Assembly (NCBI GenBank): GCA_964439265.1
Contig: CAYTOA010000017.1
Coordinates: forward strand, 1 to 64,000
Length of the DNA stretch: 64,000 bases
Source: JAGVPT01 sp964439265
GTDB lineage: Bacteria; Bacteroidota; Ignavibacteria; UBA10030; UBA8401
Direction: 5' to 3'
Shown: positions 45,590-54,190 of the stretch, in pieces
Layout: the number at the start of each line of letters is the position of its first letter
How positions within the stretch are numbered: the first letter of the stretch is position 1
The notes under the pieces: model-generated
Told to the model about the DNA's origin: nothing
What the model saw: the letters and a program-made list of their open reading frames with translations, nothing else
The model's database searches: none
Translations under genes and position numbers: made by a program

Positions 45590-46588
45590 ATGAAAAAAAC
45601 AATTATCGGCGATGCGCTGCCGAACATACCGTGGCAGGAGAAACCAAAAGGATATACCGATGTCGTCTGGAGATACGACAAGAATCCGGTTATCGGCAGA
45701 AAACCGATCAAAGATTCGAGCCGGGTCTTCAACAGTGCCATCATTCCGTACAAGGGGGAGTTCATCGGCGTCTTCCGTGCGGACCATTACAATGGATATC
45801 CGAATCTGCACCTTGGGCACAGCAAAGACGGCTTGCATTGGGTCGTTCAGGACGAGGTCATCAGATTTCAGAACGAAGACGGCACGCCGGCCAAGCCGAT
45901 CCTCTACGGATACGATCCGCGCTTGCTGGAGATCGACGGGACGTACTACATTATATGGTGCAATTATTCAAGCGGCCCGACAGTAGGAATCGCCAAGACA
46001 AAAGATTTCAAGACCTTTGTCCAGCTCGAGAATGCGTTTCTCCCGTTCAACCGCAATGGTGTTCTCTTCCCGAGAAAAATAAACGGTAATTTCGTGATGC
46101 TCAACCGCCCCAGCGACAACGGACATACGCCGTTCGGCGACATCTATTTGAGTCAAAGTCCCGACCTGACGTACTGGGGCAAGCATCGCCTTGTGATGAA
46201 AACGACTCATTATTGGTGGAAGAATACTAAACTAGGCGCCGGAGCGGTTCCGATAGAAACGACGGAAGGCTGGCTCCTGATCTATCACGGGGTTTGTACG
46301 ACATGCAGCGGATTCATTTATAGTATCGGCGCGGCACTTCTGGATATTAACGATCCTTCCAAAATAATTTCCGACTGTGCGAACTATATTCTGACGCCGG
46401 AAACGCCGTATGAAACAATAGGCTTTGTCGCAAACGTCTGCTTCCCCTGCGCTACGCTGCAAGATGCTGATACAGGGAGGATGGCGATCTTCTATGGTGC
46501 CGCTGATACGTACTGCGCGCTTGCGTTCACACAAGTGGATGAACTCATCGCTTACATCAAAGCTCATCCGAGTAAGCCGATCCAATAA
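45590..46588 (+). CDS. GH130_2 beta-1,4-mannooligosaccharide phosphorylase
   Basis: 332 aa, cytoplasmic (no signal). Five-bladed propeller closely resembling GH130 subfamily 2 enzymes such as Uhgb_MP: IPWQEKPKGYTDVVW, FNSAIIPY, YDPRLLEIDG with Asp109 as the expected proton donor, ENAFLPFNRNGVLFPRKING and RPSDNGHTPFGDI. It would phosphorolyse beta-1,4-mannooligosaccharides (or Man-GlcNAc) to mannose 1-phosphate. Subfamily 1, the mannosylglucose phosphorylases, looks different at the N terminus. Next to the symporter, and followed by GH94. Confidence 0.92.
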   Translation: MKKTIIGDALPNIPWQEKPKGYTDVVWRYDKNPVIGRKPIKDSSRVFNSAIIPYKGEFIGVFRADHYNGYPNLHLGHSKDGLHWVVQDEVIRFQNEDGTPAKPILYGYDPRLLEIDGTYYIIWCNYSSGPTVGIAKTKDFKTFVQLENAFLPFNRNGVLFPRKINGNFVMLNRPSDNGHTPFGDIYLSQSPDLTYWGKHRLVMKTTHYWWKNTKLGAGAVPIETTEGWLLIYHGVCTTCSGFIYSIGAALLDINDPSKIISDCANYILTPETPYETIGFVANVCFPCATLQDADTGRMAIFYGAADTYCALAFTQVDELIAYIKAHPSKPIQ

Positions 46589-46589
46589 A

Positions 46590-46745
46590 TCATGTTACGC
46601 AAGACGCCAATATCGTTGTTGCCACAAAGTCACCAAGGGAAACAACCTCTTTATGGTTATGGACCTTACAAATAGAGCCTTCCATAAAATCTCATTGTGT
46701 CTTCATGGCTTGGTGGCGCAACGCTTTTGAACTCTGCGTAACATC
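46590..46745. repeat. MITE-like 155-bp imperfect palindrome
   Basis: Left arm ATGTTACGCAAGACGCC...GCCACAAAGTCACCAAG and right arm CTTGGTGGCGCAAC...CTGCGTAACAT are near reverse complements at their ends and in the middle. The element fills the GH130-GH94 space and shares words with the CCACGAAG and CGCCAAG repeats. Confidence 0.65.
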
Positions 46746-46776
46746 ATCAACATGAACTTTTCCTAAGGAAATCTAA

Positions 46777-49167
46777 ATGCAATTCGGATATTTCGACGAC
46801 CTCAATAAGGAGTATGTTGTTGAACGGCCTGACACTCCCCGTTCGTGGAGCAATTACCTGGGCTCCACAGAATACGGCGCTATCATCACCAACAACGCCG
46901 GCGGATATAGCTTTTACAAATCCGCCGCACAGGGCCGTTTCACACGTCTGCGATTCAACGTCATTCCCATGGATCAGCCGGGACGTTACGTCTACATTCG
47001 CGATAAACAGAGCAAGGATTTTTGGTCCGCATCATGGCAGCCGGTTGGCAAGCCGCTAAAGGAATATACTTCGGAGTGCCGTCATGGGACGGCATACACA
47101 AAGATCTCTTCCGATTACTCGTCGATCAAAACGGAAACCCTATACTTCGTTCCGTTCGGACGACTCTATGAATGCTGGTTTCTCAAAGTCACAAACAATG
47201 ACACAAAGAAAAGAAACCTGAGTTTGTTCACGTACGTCGAGTACGCGAATAATTGGAATCTGTCTCAGGATATGGTCAACCTTCAGTATTCCCAATTCAT
47301 TTCGAAGATGGACGTGGTCGGCGACATCATCGACCATGGGACGAACGTTTACATGCCCGAACGTCCGGATCATTTTGAAGACGACGGACAGGCGCGTCAC
47401 ACGTTCCTTGCCATGACAGGAGCCGACATCAAAGGTTTCGATACGGACAGGGAGATTTTTCTTGGTCCGTACCGGACGTACGCGAACCCGATCGTGGTTG
47501 AAGAAGGGCGGTGCAGGAATTCAAAGTCCGTGGGCGACAACTGCTGCGGCACTTTGCAGGCCGACGTCGAGCTTGAGCCCGGCGAATCGAAGGAAATTGT
47601 CATCCTCATGGGAATCGGCAAGGCAGGCATTGAAGGAAAAAAAGCCGTGCAGGAAATGGGTGCTCCCGTACAAGTGAGAGACGAATTCAAAAAACTGAAG
47701 GAGTATTGGCACTCGAGATTACGCGGAATGACCGCCGAGACGCCCGACGGCGAATTCAACAGCATGCTGAACATGTGGAACCCTTACAACTGTCTTATCA
47801 CGTATGCATGGTCCCGTGCAGCGAGCCTTGTGTACACCGGCGAACGCGACGGACTTGGGTACCGTGACACGGTCCAGGACATGCTGGGAGTTCTTCACAC
47901 CATTCCCGGCGAAGTCAAAGAGCGCCTCGAGCTCATGATCACCGGCCAGGCATCGACCGGCGGGGCAATGCCTGTTGTGAAACCATTCGCGCACAAGCCG
48001 GGGAGCGAAAAGCAGCCTGCGGAAAATGAATACCGCTCCGATGATTGCATGTGGCTTTTCAATACCATCCCTGCGTACGTAAAAGAATCGGGAGACGTTT
48101 CGTTCTTCGACAAAGTCCTTCCGTATGCCGACAAAGGGGAAGATACGGTGGTTGGACATTTGCGCCGGGCGATTCAATTCAATTTCGACCGGTCCGGGGC
48201 GCATGGATTTCCCTGCGGCCTTTCTGCCGATTGGAATGATTGTCTGCAACTGGGACACGACGGCGAGACGATCTTTGTCGCTTTTCAATTGCGGTATGCT
48301 CTCCGGGAATTCATCGAGATCTGCTCGATGCTCAACAAACACGCAGAAATCGATTGGGCGAAGAAACACCTTACGAAGCTGGACGAGAACCTCGACAAGC
48401 ATGCCTGGGACGGCGAATGGTATCTCCGCGCCTTCAGGGCGGACGGACTGAAGTTCGGCTCGAAAGAAAATGACGAGGCGTCGATATTTTTGGAGCCGCA
48501 GCCCTGGGCGGTTTACAGCGGTCATCTCACCGAAAAGCGCGCTGTCATGCTGATGGATGTGGTGAACAGACGACTCTCGACCGAATACGGGCTCATGATC
48601 TGCGACCCGCCCGTCGAGAAAACTGACCCGAAGGTCATCAAAGCGGTGTTGTTCAACAAAGGCATGAAGGAGAACGGCTCGATCTTTTGCCATACGCAGA
48701 GTTGGGCGATCATCGCCGAAACAATGCTTGGAAGAGGGAACCAGGCGTACGAGTATTACCGGAAGTTCATGCCTTCTGCGTATAATACGAAGGCCGAAGT
48801 CCGGCAGATCGAGCCGTACGTCTATTGTCAATTCACGAACAGCAAGTACAGTCCGAGGTACGGTGCATCCCGCCTGCCATGGCTGAGCGGCAGTGCTGCG
48901 TGGGCGTATTACACTGCGACGCAATATATTCTTGGCGTGCAGCCCGATTACCGGGGATTGAAGTTAGATCCGTGTCTCCCTTCGGATTGGAAAGAGGTCA
49001 AGATCTCGAGAAAATTCAGGAAGAAAGATTTCGCCATTGTCATCAGGAACGCCGACAGCCGTCAAAAAGGAGTAAAGAAAATTATAGTCAACGGCGAGGA
49101 GATCAAAGGGAACATCATTCCATTCGAGATGATGAAAGAGAAGAACGAAGTCGTTGTCATCATGTAA
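46777..49167 (+). CDS. GH94 family disaccharide phosphorylase (second copy)
   Basis: 796 aa, cytoplasmic. Same fold order as the protein at 28423, with SADWNDCLQLG (Asp485 region) and a C-terminal jelly-roll, but the substrate loop reads GLGYRDTVQDMLGVLHTIP instead of GYRDSNQD. The difference points away from plain cellobiose, toward another beta-glucosyl or GlcNAc disaccharide. Being last in the mannan run, glucosyl-beta-1,4-mannose from glucomannan is an attractive but untested substrate. Ends just before a strong hairpin. Confidence 0.9.
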   Translation: MQFGYFDDLNKEYVVERPDTPRSWSNYLGSTEYGAIITNNAGGYSFYKSAAQGRFTRLRFNVIPMDQPGRYVYIRDKQSKDFWSASWQPVGKPLKEYTSECRHGTAYTKISSDYSSIKTETLYFVPFGRLYECWFLKVTNNDTKKRNLSLFTYVEYANNWNLSQDMVNLQYSQFISKMDVVGDIIDHGTNVYMPERPDHFEDDGQARHTFLAMTGADIKGFDTDREIFLGPYRTYANPIVVEEGRCRNSKSVGDNCCGTLQADVELEPGESKEIVILMGIGKAGIEGKKAVQEMGAPVQVRDEFKKLKEYWHSRLRGMTAETPDGEFNSMLNMWNPYNCLITYAWSRAASLVYTGERDGLGYRDTVQDMLGVLHTIPGEVKERLELMITGQASTGGAMPVVKPFAHKPGSEKQPAENEYRSDDCMWLFNTIPAYVKESGDVSFFDKVLPYADKGEDTVVGHLRRAIQFNFDRSGAHGFPCGLSADWNDCLQLGHDGETIFVAFQLRYALREFIEICSMLNKHAEIDWAKKHLTKLDENLDKHAWDGEWYLRAFRADGLKFGSKENDEASIFLEPQPWAVYSGHLTEKRAVMLMDVVNRRLSTEYGLMICDPPVEKTDPKVIKAVLFNKGMKENGSIFCHTQSWAIIAETMLGRGNQAYEYYRKFMPSAYNTKAEVRQIEPYVYCQFTNSKYSPRYGASRLPWLSGSAAWAYYTATQYILGVQPDYRGLKLDPCLPSDWKEVKISRKFRKKDFAIVIRNADSRQKGVKKIIVNGEEIKGNIIPFEMMKEKNEVVVIM

Positions 49168-49174
49168 TGGCCTT

Positions 49175-49214
49175 CCGGCGTCTTCTTGATTGGTATTCCT
49201 CAGGAAGACGCCGG
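49175..49214 (+). terminator. Hairpin after the mannan run
   Basis: Perfect 11-bp GC-rich stem CCGGCGTCTTC / GAAGACGCCGG with an 18-base loop, 7 bp after the GH94 stop codon. No T-run follows, so it is a probable rather than classical intrinsic terminator. Confidence 0.55.
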
Positions 49215-49459
49215 AGATTCTATCGGGCGCCATTAGGATATCTTGTGTCGAACGAACGCAATAAATAAAGTGTTTAAAATACAGCGGCTTTTTGTAGGAA
49301 AACCCGCTTGCAATAACATGCTCCTCAAAGTTTCAATCTGCCAACTCATAATTTAACGCAATGCGCATCTCCCGGACCAGGTGGAGATTGAACCAGCGGT
49401 TGGAGGTCATAGACTGGTCACTAATTCACAACTGTTTTATTATAGATGGAGACGCTGCC

Positions 49460-51139
49460 ATGTATTCACATCGTTTCAAGAGACTCATCTGCCATTTACC
49501 ACTTCTCTTGTTTTTTCTCCTTGCATCCTTACATGCCCAGCCTAAGTCGCGGCGGTCGGATATCACGATCAAGCAATTAGGCGTCGTCGGCAACAACGCG
49601 GTCCGCATTAAACGCGACCCGGCATCCAAACGGCTTTATATCGTGCAAAATAACGGCCTGATCCAACGAGTTAATTTTGGCGCGGGAGGTTCGGCGACGT
49701 TTACGACTGTCTATCAACCAGCCCAAGACAGCGTGAACGCTCCGCTGGGTATCACGTTCGGTCCCGACGGAACAATGTACCTAACGGGAAATGATTCGAC
49801 GGGAATCATTGGAACCGCGCTCGTCGTCAAAGGAGTTCCCGACACCGTGGGAAGCGAGAACCGGACATGGAGCGTTATCGCGCGGACGGTCGGATACCGG
49901 TACGGCAATATTTATAATCATAGAGTAAATGCGATCATCCTCAATCATACAGGGGACTCACTCTATGTCAACAGCGGCGCCGCTACCGACCACGGCGAGC
50001 TGCATAACGGGTTCCGCGAAGCTGGCCTTACCTCATGCATCTGGAAACTCCCGACAAGCGGGCACGACATTGTATTGCAAGATAACCGGGAGTGGCTGAG
50101 GTCGAACGGATATCTTTTTGCAGAGGGGATCCGTAATACGTTCGACTTTGCGTACGCCGGAAACGGTGATCTGTTCGGTCCGGAAAATTCCGACGACCGC
50201 GACGATCCCGAAGAATTGAACTGGCTCCGTGAAGGACATCATTACGGATTCCCATGGCGCATCGGAGGCGATAACACACCGCAACAATACACGCCGTACG
50301 ATCCGCACACCGACCCTCTTCTCAGCAAGAATGCCTGGGGAGGAGGCAATGGTCTTCTTTACGTAACGTACAGCGAAGATTCCACGTATCCCGCCCGGCC
50401 GGACAGCATAACGTTCACGGAACCGATTCCCAACGTTGGTCCGGACGCCGACAAGTTTCGCGATACGACCACCGGTGCCGTGAAAGACGCCAGCCAGCTC
50501 GGTATTACGATGACGACGTTCACGCCTCATCTTTCAGTCGACGGCATCGTCTTCGACCGGGATTCCATCCTCGCCGGAGATTTGAAAGGGGATGCATTCG
50601 TCATAAGCTTTTCGAACAGCTCACTTATTACCGCGATGAACGATACAAGCCAGAACCTTATGGCAATCGCCCTTACGAAAAACGATACAAGCTATACTGC
50701 CCGCGTCACAAAACTCGTCACAGGGTTCAATTCCCCGCTCGGCATTGAGATGGTCGGGGACACTCTGTACGTCGTGGAAACCGGACTCCAGTACAGCAAC
50801 AATTCTCCGAAGTTGTGGCAGATCGTTCTGCCGACGAGCCCGGCGACGAGTGTGAAAGAAAAACAGAACGTTCCAGTATCGTTCGCGCTCGCGCAAAACT
50901 ATCCCAATCCATTCAACCCGGCAACGGTGATCAGTTATCAGTTAGCAGTTAACAGTTTTGTTAGCATAAAAGTGTACGACGAGCTGGGAAGAGAGGTTGC
51001 CCGATTGGTGAATGGAGACCAGACCGCCGGAAATCATTCGGTGAGATGGAATGCGGCCAATTTCTCGAGCGGAGTTTACTTCTACGATTTAAGCGCAGGA
51101 AATTTTCATGCCGTCAGAAAAATGGTGTTGATGAAGTAA
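49460..51139 (+). CDS. Secreted glucose/sorbosone dehydrogenase-type propeller with T9SS tail
   Basis: 559 aa from the ATG at 49460, which begins a signal peptide (LICHLPLLLFFLLASLHA) with GGAG upstream. The frame opens at 49361. A six-bladed propeller of the PQQ-dependent soluble aldose dehydrogenase (GSDH) type: RIKRDPASKRLYIVQNNG, PLGITFGPDG, EGIRNTFDFAYAGNGDLFGP, EELNWLREGHHYGFPWR. Ends in a T9SS sorting domain (NYPNPFNPATVISYQL, DELGREV). It may oxidise released sugars outside the cell. PQQ binding is inferred from family; many members have no tested activity. Convergent with the SMP-30 gene. Confidence 0.85.
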   Translation: MYSHRFKRLICHLPLLLFFLLASLHAQPKSRRSDITIKQLGVVGNNAVRIKRDPASKRLYIVQNNGLIQRVNFGAGGSATFTTVYQPAQDSVNAPLGITFGPDGTMYLTGNDSTGIIGTALVVKGVPDTVGSENRTWSVIARTVGYRYGNIYNHRVNAIILNHTGDSLYVNSGAATDHGELHNGFREAGLTSCIWKLPTSGHDIVLQDNREWLRSNGYLFAEGIRNTFDFAYAGNGDLFGPENSDDRDDPEELNWLREGHHYGFPWRIGGDNTPQQYTPYDPHTDPLLSKNAWGGGNGLLYVTYSEDSTYPARPDSITFTEPIPNVGPDADKFRDTTTGAVKDASQLGITMTTFTPHLSVDGIVFDRDSILAGDLKGDAFVISFSNSSLITAMNDTSQNLMAIALTKNDTSYTARVTKLVTGFNSPLGIEMVGDTLYVVETGLQYSNNSPKLWQIVLPTSPATSVKEKQNVPVSFALAQNYPNPFNPATVISYQLAVNSFVSIKVYDELGREVARLVNGDQTAGNHSVRWNAANFSSGVYFYDLSAGNFHAVRKMVLMK

Positions 51140-51154
51140 GATGTATTTTTAAAC

Positions 51155-51183
51155 CTCGTTCCCAAGCTCTGCTTGGGAACGAG
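51155..51183. repeat. TTCCCAAGC/GCTTGGGAA palindrome at a convergent junction
   Basis: Stem CTCGTTCCCAAGC and GCTTGGGAACGAG with a TCT centre, between the convergent dehydrogenase and SMP-30 genes; T-rich sequence (GTATTTTTAAA) lies on its left side. Confidence 0.75.
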
Positions 51184-51280
51184 ATGAAGAGTTATTGAAG
51201 GGTTAGACATGAGCGCCCGATTCGGAGACGAACCGGGCGTTTGTGTTCGCATGATGGAGGAAGGGAGTGACAGCCAAGCT

Positions 51281-52489
51281 TTAGCGCAGCAAGATCATTT
51301 TCCTCGTTTCGGCAAAACCTCCGGCCGTCAGCCTGTAAAAATACGTTCCGCTCGAAATGCCGGCTGCGTTCCATGGTACCGAATATGTTCCTGCCTGCCG
51401 TTCCTCGTTGACCAGCGTAGCAACTTCCCGCCCGAGTGGATCGTACACATTCAACGTGACCATACCGTTTACTGCTAACTGATAACTGATGATTGTTTCA
51501 GGATTGAATGGGTTCGGGAAATTCGCGTACAATTTGAACGAGTGCAGCAGAGCGGAGCCGTGGTCGTGGACGCCAGTGGTCGGCGCAAGCCGTATTCTGT
51601 AAAGGCTGTGGCCCGCGGTGATATACAATGTCCTTCGATCAACGTCACCCCAATTGCAGTTGGACGGACTATTGTCAGCACCGGTCGGGAAGACAATCTT
51701 GTCCAGGAGTGCACCTGTCGGGGAAACAATCCACACTCCCGTCGGTCCCGTGCAATAAATATTTCCAGCTGAATCTGTTTTCATCCCGTCCATATACCCC
51801 GTTGTCGGCGGTGGGATTGAATAAAAGAGTTTCTTATTGAATACTGAGTCTCCGACAACGTCCCAAGAATAAATCTTGCACTGAGGCGATTCGTTAACGT
51901 AGAATTTCTTCTCATCGGGGGAGAAACAAATGCCGTTCGGTTTGTCGAACGTTGAGTCGATGACCTTCAATATTCCCGCCGGGCTGAGCCGATAGATCCC
52001 TTTGATTTTCAGCTCTGCTGATTGACCCGTGGGAATGTTAAAATCGGGGTCCGTGAAAAAAATTGAACTGTCCGATTTCACGACGACATCGTTGGGGCAG
52101 TTGAATCGTTTTCCGTTGTACGTTGACACCAGAGGAGTAATCGTTCCGTTCGTTTCCCGGCGGGAAACGCGGCGCGATTCCATCTGTGTCAGGATAAGCC
52201 GTCCCTGTAAATCAAGCGTCAGTCCGTTCGAACTGTCGGAAGGCTTCATGAACGTCGTCAGCGAACTATCTCGCGGCGAGAACCTGTCAATCATGTTGGC
52301 GGCGATATCGCTGAACAACAATCCAAGGCTGTCAATCCAGATGGGCCCTTCGGGTTGTGAAAGGCCGACGGCAATTTTTTCAAGCTTGGCGCCGGGCGGA
52401 ATGGGGGATTGTGCTGCGGCCGCAGAAATCAACAACGGCAGCATGAGCCACAAGAAAGGAAAACGAGGTGTGCGGAGTATGGAGGTCAA
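51281..52489 (-). CDS. Secreted SMP-30/gluconolactonase-like propeller with T9SS tail
   Basis: 402 aa with signal peptide (FLWLMLPLLISAAAAQ). Six-bladed propeller of the SMP-30/LRE group: VGLSQPEGPIWIDSLGLLFSD with the metal-binding Glu, FNCPNDVVVKSDSSIFFTDP with Asn/Asp ligands, and DKPNGICFSPDEKKFYV. The T9SS tail has NFPNPFNPETIISYQL and DPLGREV. A lactonase acting after the neighbouring sugar dehydrogenase would be a coherent pair, but the genes are convergent, not an operon. Activity is inferred. Confidence 0.87.
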   Translation of the reverse strand: MTSILRTPRFPFLWLMLPLLISAAAAQSPIPPGAKLEKIAVGLSQPEGPIWIDSLGLLFSDIAANMIDRFSPRDSSLTTFMKPSDSSNGLTLDLQGRLILTQMESRRVSRRETNGTITPLVSTYNGKRFNCPNDVVVKSDSSIFFTDPDFNIPTGQSAELKIKGIYRLSPAGILKVIDSTFDKPNGICFSPDEKKFYVNESPQCKIYSWDVVGDSVFNKKLFYSIPPPTTGYMDGMKTDSAGNIYCTGPTGVWIVSPTGALLDKIVFPTGADNSPSNCNWGDVDRRTLYITAGHSLYRIRLAPTTGVHDHGSALLHSFKLYANFPNPFNPETIISYQLAVNGMVTLNVYDPLGREVATLVNEERQAGTYSVPWNAAGISSGTYFYRLTAGGFAETRKMILLR

Positions 52490-52513
52490 TGTTGTTTACC
52501 TTTGGCAGATTTG

Positions 52514-53509
52514 TTAATGAATGAAAGCTTTTTCGTACTGACCGATCACTTTCTCGATGAAGTCGTTCGTTTCTCTTTTTACTATTTGCCGTGTCGGATC
52601 GGCTTCGAACCAGTCGATGGTCCGTTTAATTCCCTGCTTGAATGGAATCGTTGCTGTGAATCCCGGTACGAATCGTTTGATTTTCGAATTGTCGAAGATG
52701 ACGCTCGTCGCTTTGTCGCCGATCAAGCTTCCTCGAAATTCTTCATCGAAAGAGGCGAGGAGATCGGACGCCATGTGCACGATATGCGCTTCACGTCCTA
52801 CCGCTTCGGCGATCGCCTGGTGGATCTGGTCCCATGTCAGGCTTTCGTCGGACGTGATATGGAAAGCGTGCCCGATCGCCTGCTGATGCGCAAGCAGTCC
52901 GACAAACCCTTTTGCAAAATCATCCGCGTGGGTCATGGTCCAGAGTGAGGAGCCGTCGCCGTGGACGATGATTTTCTTCCCCTTTTTGATCCTGTCGACG
53001 GTTGTGTATTCCAGCCATCCGCCGACCGGAACGGGAATCACGGTGTCGTATGTTAATGACGGCCTCACGATCGTGACAGGGAAATTCTCGTTTCTGTAGA
53101 ATGATGTGAGTTTCTCTTCACACGCAATTTTATTGCGCGAATACTCCCAATACGGATTTGCCAACGGCGTCGATTCGGTAACGAACGGGGATGATGCCGG
53201 CCTCTGGTACGCCGAGGCGGAACTGATAAATATAAATTGTTTGGTTCTGCCTTTGAATAACTCAAAGTCTCTTTGGATGTCGTTCGTCGTGAACGCGATC
53301 CAATCCACGACCGAGTCCCATGCGTGATCTTTGAGAAGATCTCGCATCTCCTCCGGTTTCGTGATGTCGCCGACAAGGGTCTTCGCTCCCGGCAGCGATG
53401 ACGCTCTTTTCCCCCGGTTTAACAAGTACAGTTCAATGCCGCGCTGCACAGCCAGCGTACTGACTGCCGTACTGATGTTCCCCGTACCGCCGATGAAGAG
53501 GACTTTCAT
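52514..53509 (-). CDS. NAD-dependent epimerase/dehydratase (extended SDR)
   Basis: 331 aa, cytoplasmic. Rossmann motif GGTGNIS near the start, catalytic-type YSRNK (Tyr and Lys with the usual three-residue spacing) around residue 125, and FISSASAYQ before it. The atypical glycine motif (GGTGxxS rather than GxxGxxG) resembles isoflavone-reductase-like or RNA-binding CSP41-type SDRs as much as sugar epimerases. It is not a recognisable GalE. 24 bp upstream of the SMP-30 gene on the same strand. Confidence 0.85.
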   Translation of the reverse strand: MKVLFIGGTGNISTAVSTLAVQRGIELYLLNRGKRASSLPGAKTLVGDITKPEEMRDLLKDHAWDSVVDWIAFTTNDIQRDFELFKGRTKQFIFISSASAYQRPASSPFVTESTPLANPYWEYSRNKIACEEKLTSFYRNENFPVTIVRPSLTYDTVIPVPVGGWLEYTTVDRIKKGKKIIVHGDGSSLWTMTHADDFAKGFVGLLAHQQAIGHAFHITSDESLTWDQIHQAIAEAVGREAHIVHMASDLLASFDEEFRGSLIGDKATSVIFDNSKIKRFVPGFTATIPFKQGIKRTIDWFEADPTRQIVKRETNDFIEKVIGQYEKAFIH

Positions 53510-53581
53510 AGAAATATTTTAGGTTAATGTGTGGATAGAAAAAAATAGTATTTTTTTTGAAATAAACTTTATTTGAGAGGA

Positions 53582-53602
53582 CGATATTAATTGAAAATAT
53601 CG
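53582..53602. repeat. Small hairpin CGATATT/AATATCG
   Basis: 7-bp perfect stem with an AATTGAA loop just downstream of the transposase gene. It may be the right-end hairpin of the element or a terminator. Confidence 0.45.
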
Positions 53603-53640
53603 AGCCTATGCTTTCAGGTGTGGGCTTGGTATTCAAGTCG

Positions 53641-54102
53641 TCAACTCTCGAAGACAGATTTACCGGTTTGAACATTTGGGTAACCGTATTTGCGCAAAAG
53701 TGTTACACGTTCTGTCAAAAATGCCACTCGCTCATGATGTTTATCTTGATTCTTGATATAGGCAGCGACATTTTTGTAGTGTGTGTAACTGACCGAAAAT
53801 GCCCCATAACCTGTTTGCCACGAGAATTTCTCCGGAATGATATTGTTATGACTGATCCAATGGGACGATTCTCCCTTAAGTAACTTTGCCACATCCTCAA
53901 CTGCACGAGTTCGTGGAAGATCGACCAGAAGATGAACGTGTTCGGCTTGAACATTCAGAGCTTTGACGAATATTGAATTCTTCCTGGCATCTTCCAACAA
54001 ATGCTCATAGAGTTTTGCACGAACTGACGGCGAAAATAGACGTTCGCGATTTTTTGTTGTCCAAACGTAATGAACATATACTCGACAGAGTGAATGCCCC
54101 AT
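53641..54102 (-). mobile_element. tnpA: IS200/REP-associated Y1 (HUH) transposase
   Basis: 153 aa from the ATG at 54102 (MGHSLCRVYVHYVW); a GTG at 54132 inside the palindrome is an alternative. HUH nickase motif AEHVHLLVDLP, and the single catalytic Tyr in VAAYIKNQDKHH. The lone tnpA without tnpB is the arrangement of IS200 and of REP-associated (RAYT) transposases. A perfect 52-bp palindrome flanks its 5' end. It would cut and join single-stranded DNA at such hairpins. The gene looks intact. Confidence 0.9.
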
Positions 54103-54121
54103 CGATGCCCCCCAATTATGT

Positions 54122-54173
54122 ATTTCCGCCACCTAAGCCCGCCACTTAAGTGGCGGGCTTAGGTGGCGGAAAT
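54122..54173. repeat. Perfect 52-bp palindrome (26-bp arms, no loop)
   Basis: The arms read ATTTCCGCCACCTAAGCCCG then CCACTT, followed by the exact reverse complement, centred between 54147 and 54148. It abuts the transposase start and separates it from the isomerase gene. It is the kind of hairpin recognised by Y1 transposases, or half of a REP pair. Confidence 0.9.
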
Positions 54174-54190
54174 TTGTGTAATTCTCTCCG

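Noticed and set aside
47719..48924. 401-codon open frame on the - strand
   Set aside because: Antisense to the second GH94; Arg/His-rich composition typical of a shadow frame.
52514..53509. Reading the SDR as GalE for the galactose operon
   Set aside because: Glycine motif and C-terminal half do not resemble UDP-galactose 4-epimerase, and a transposase separates it from the operon.
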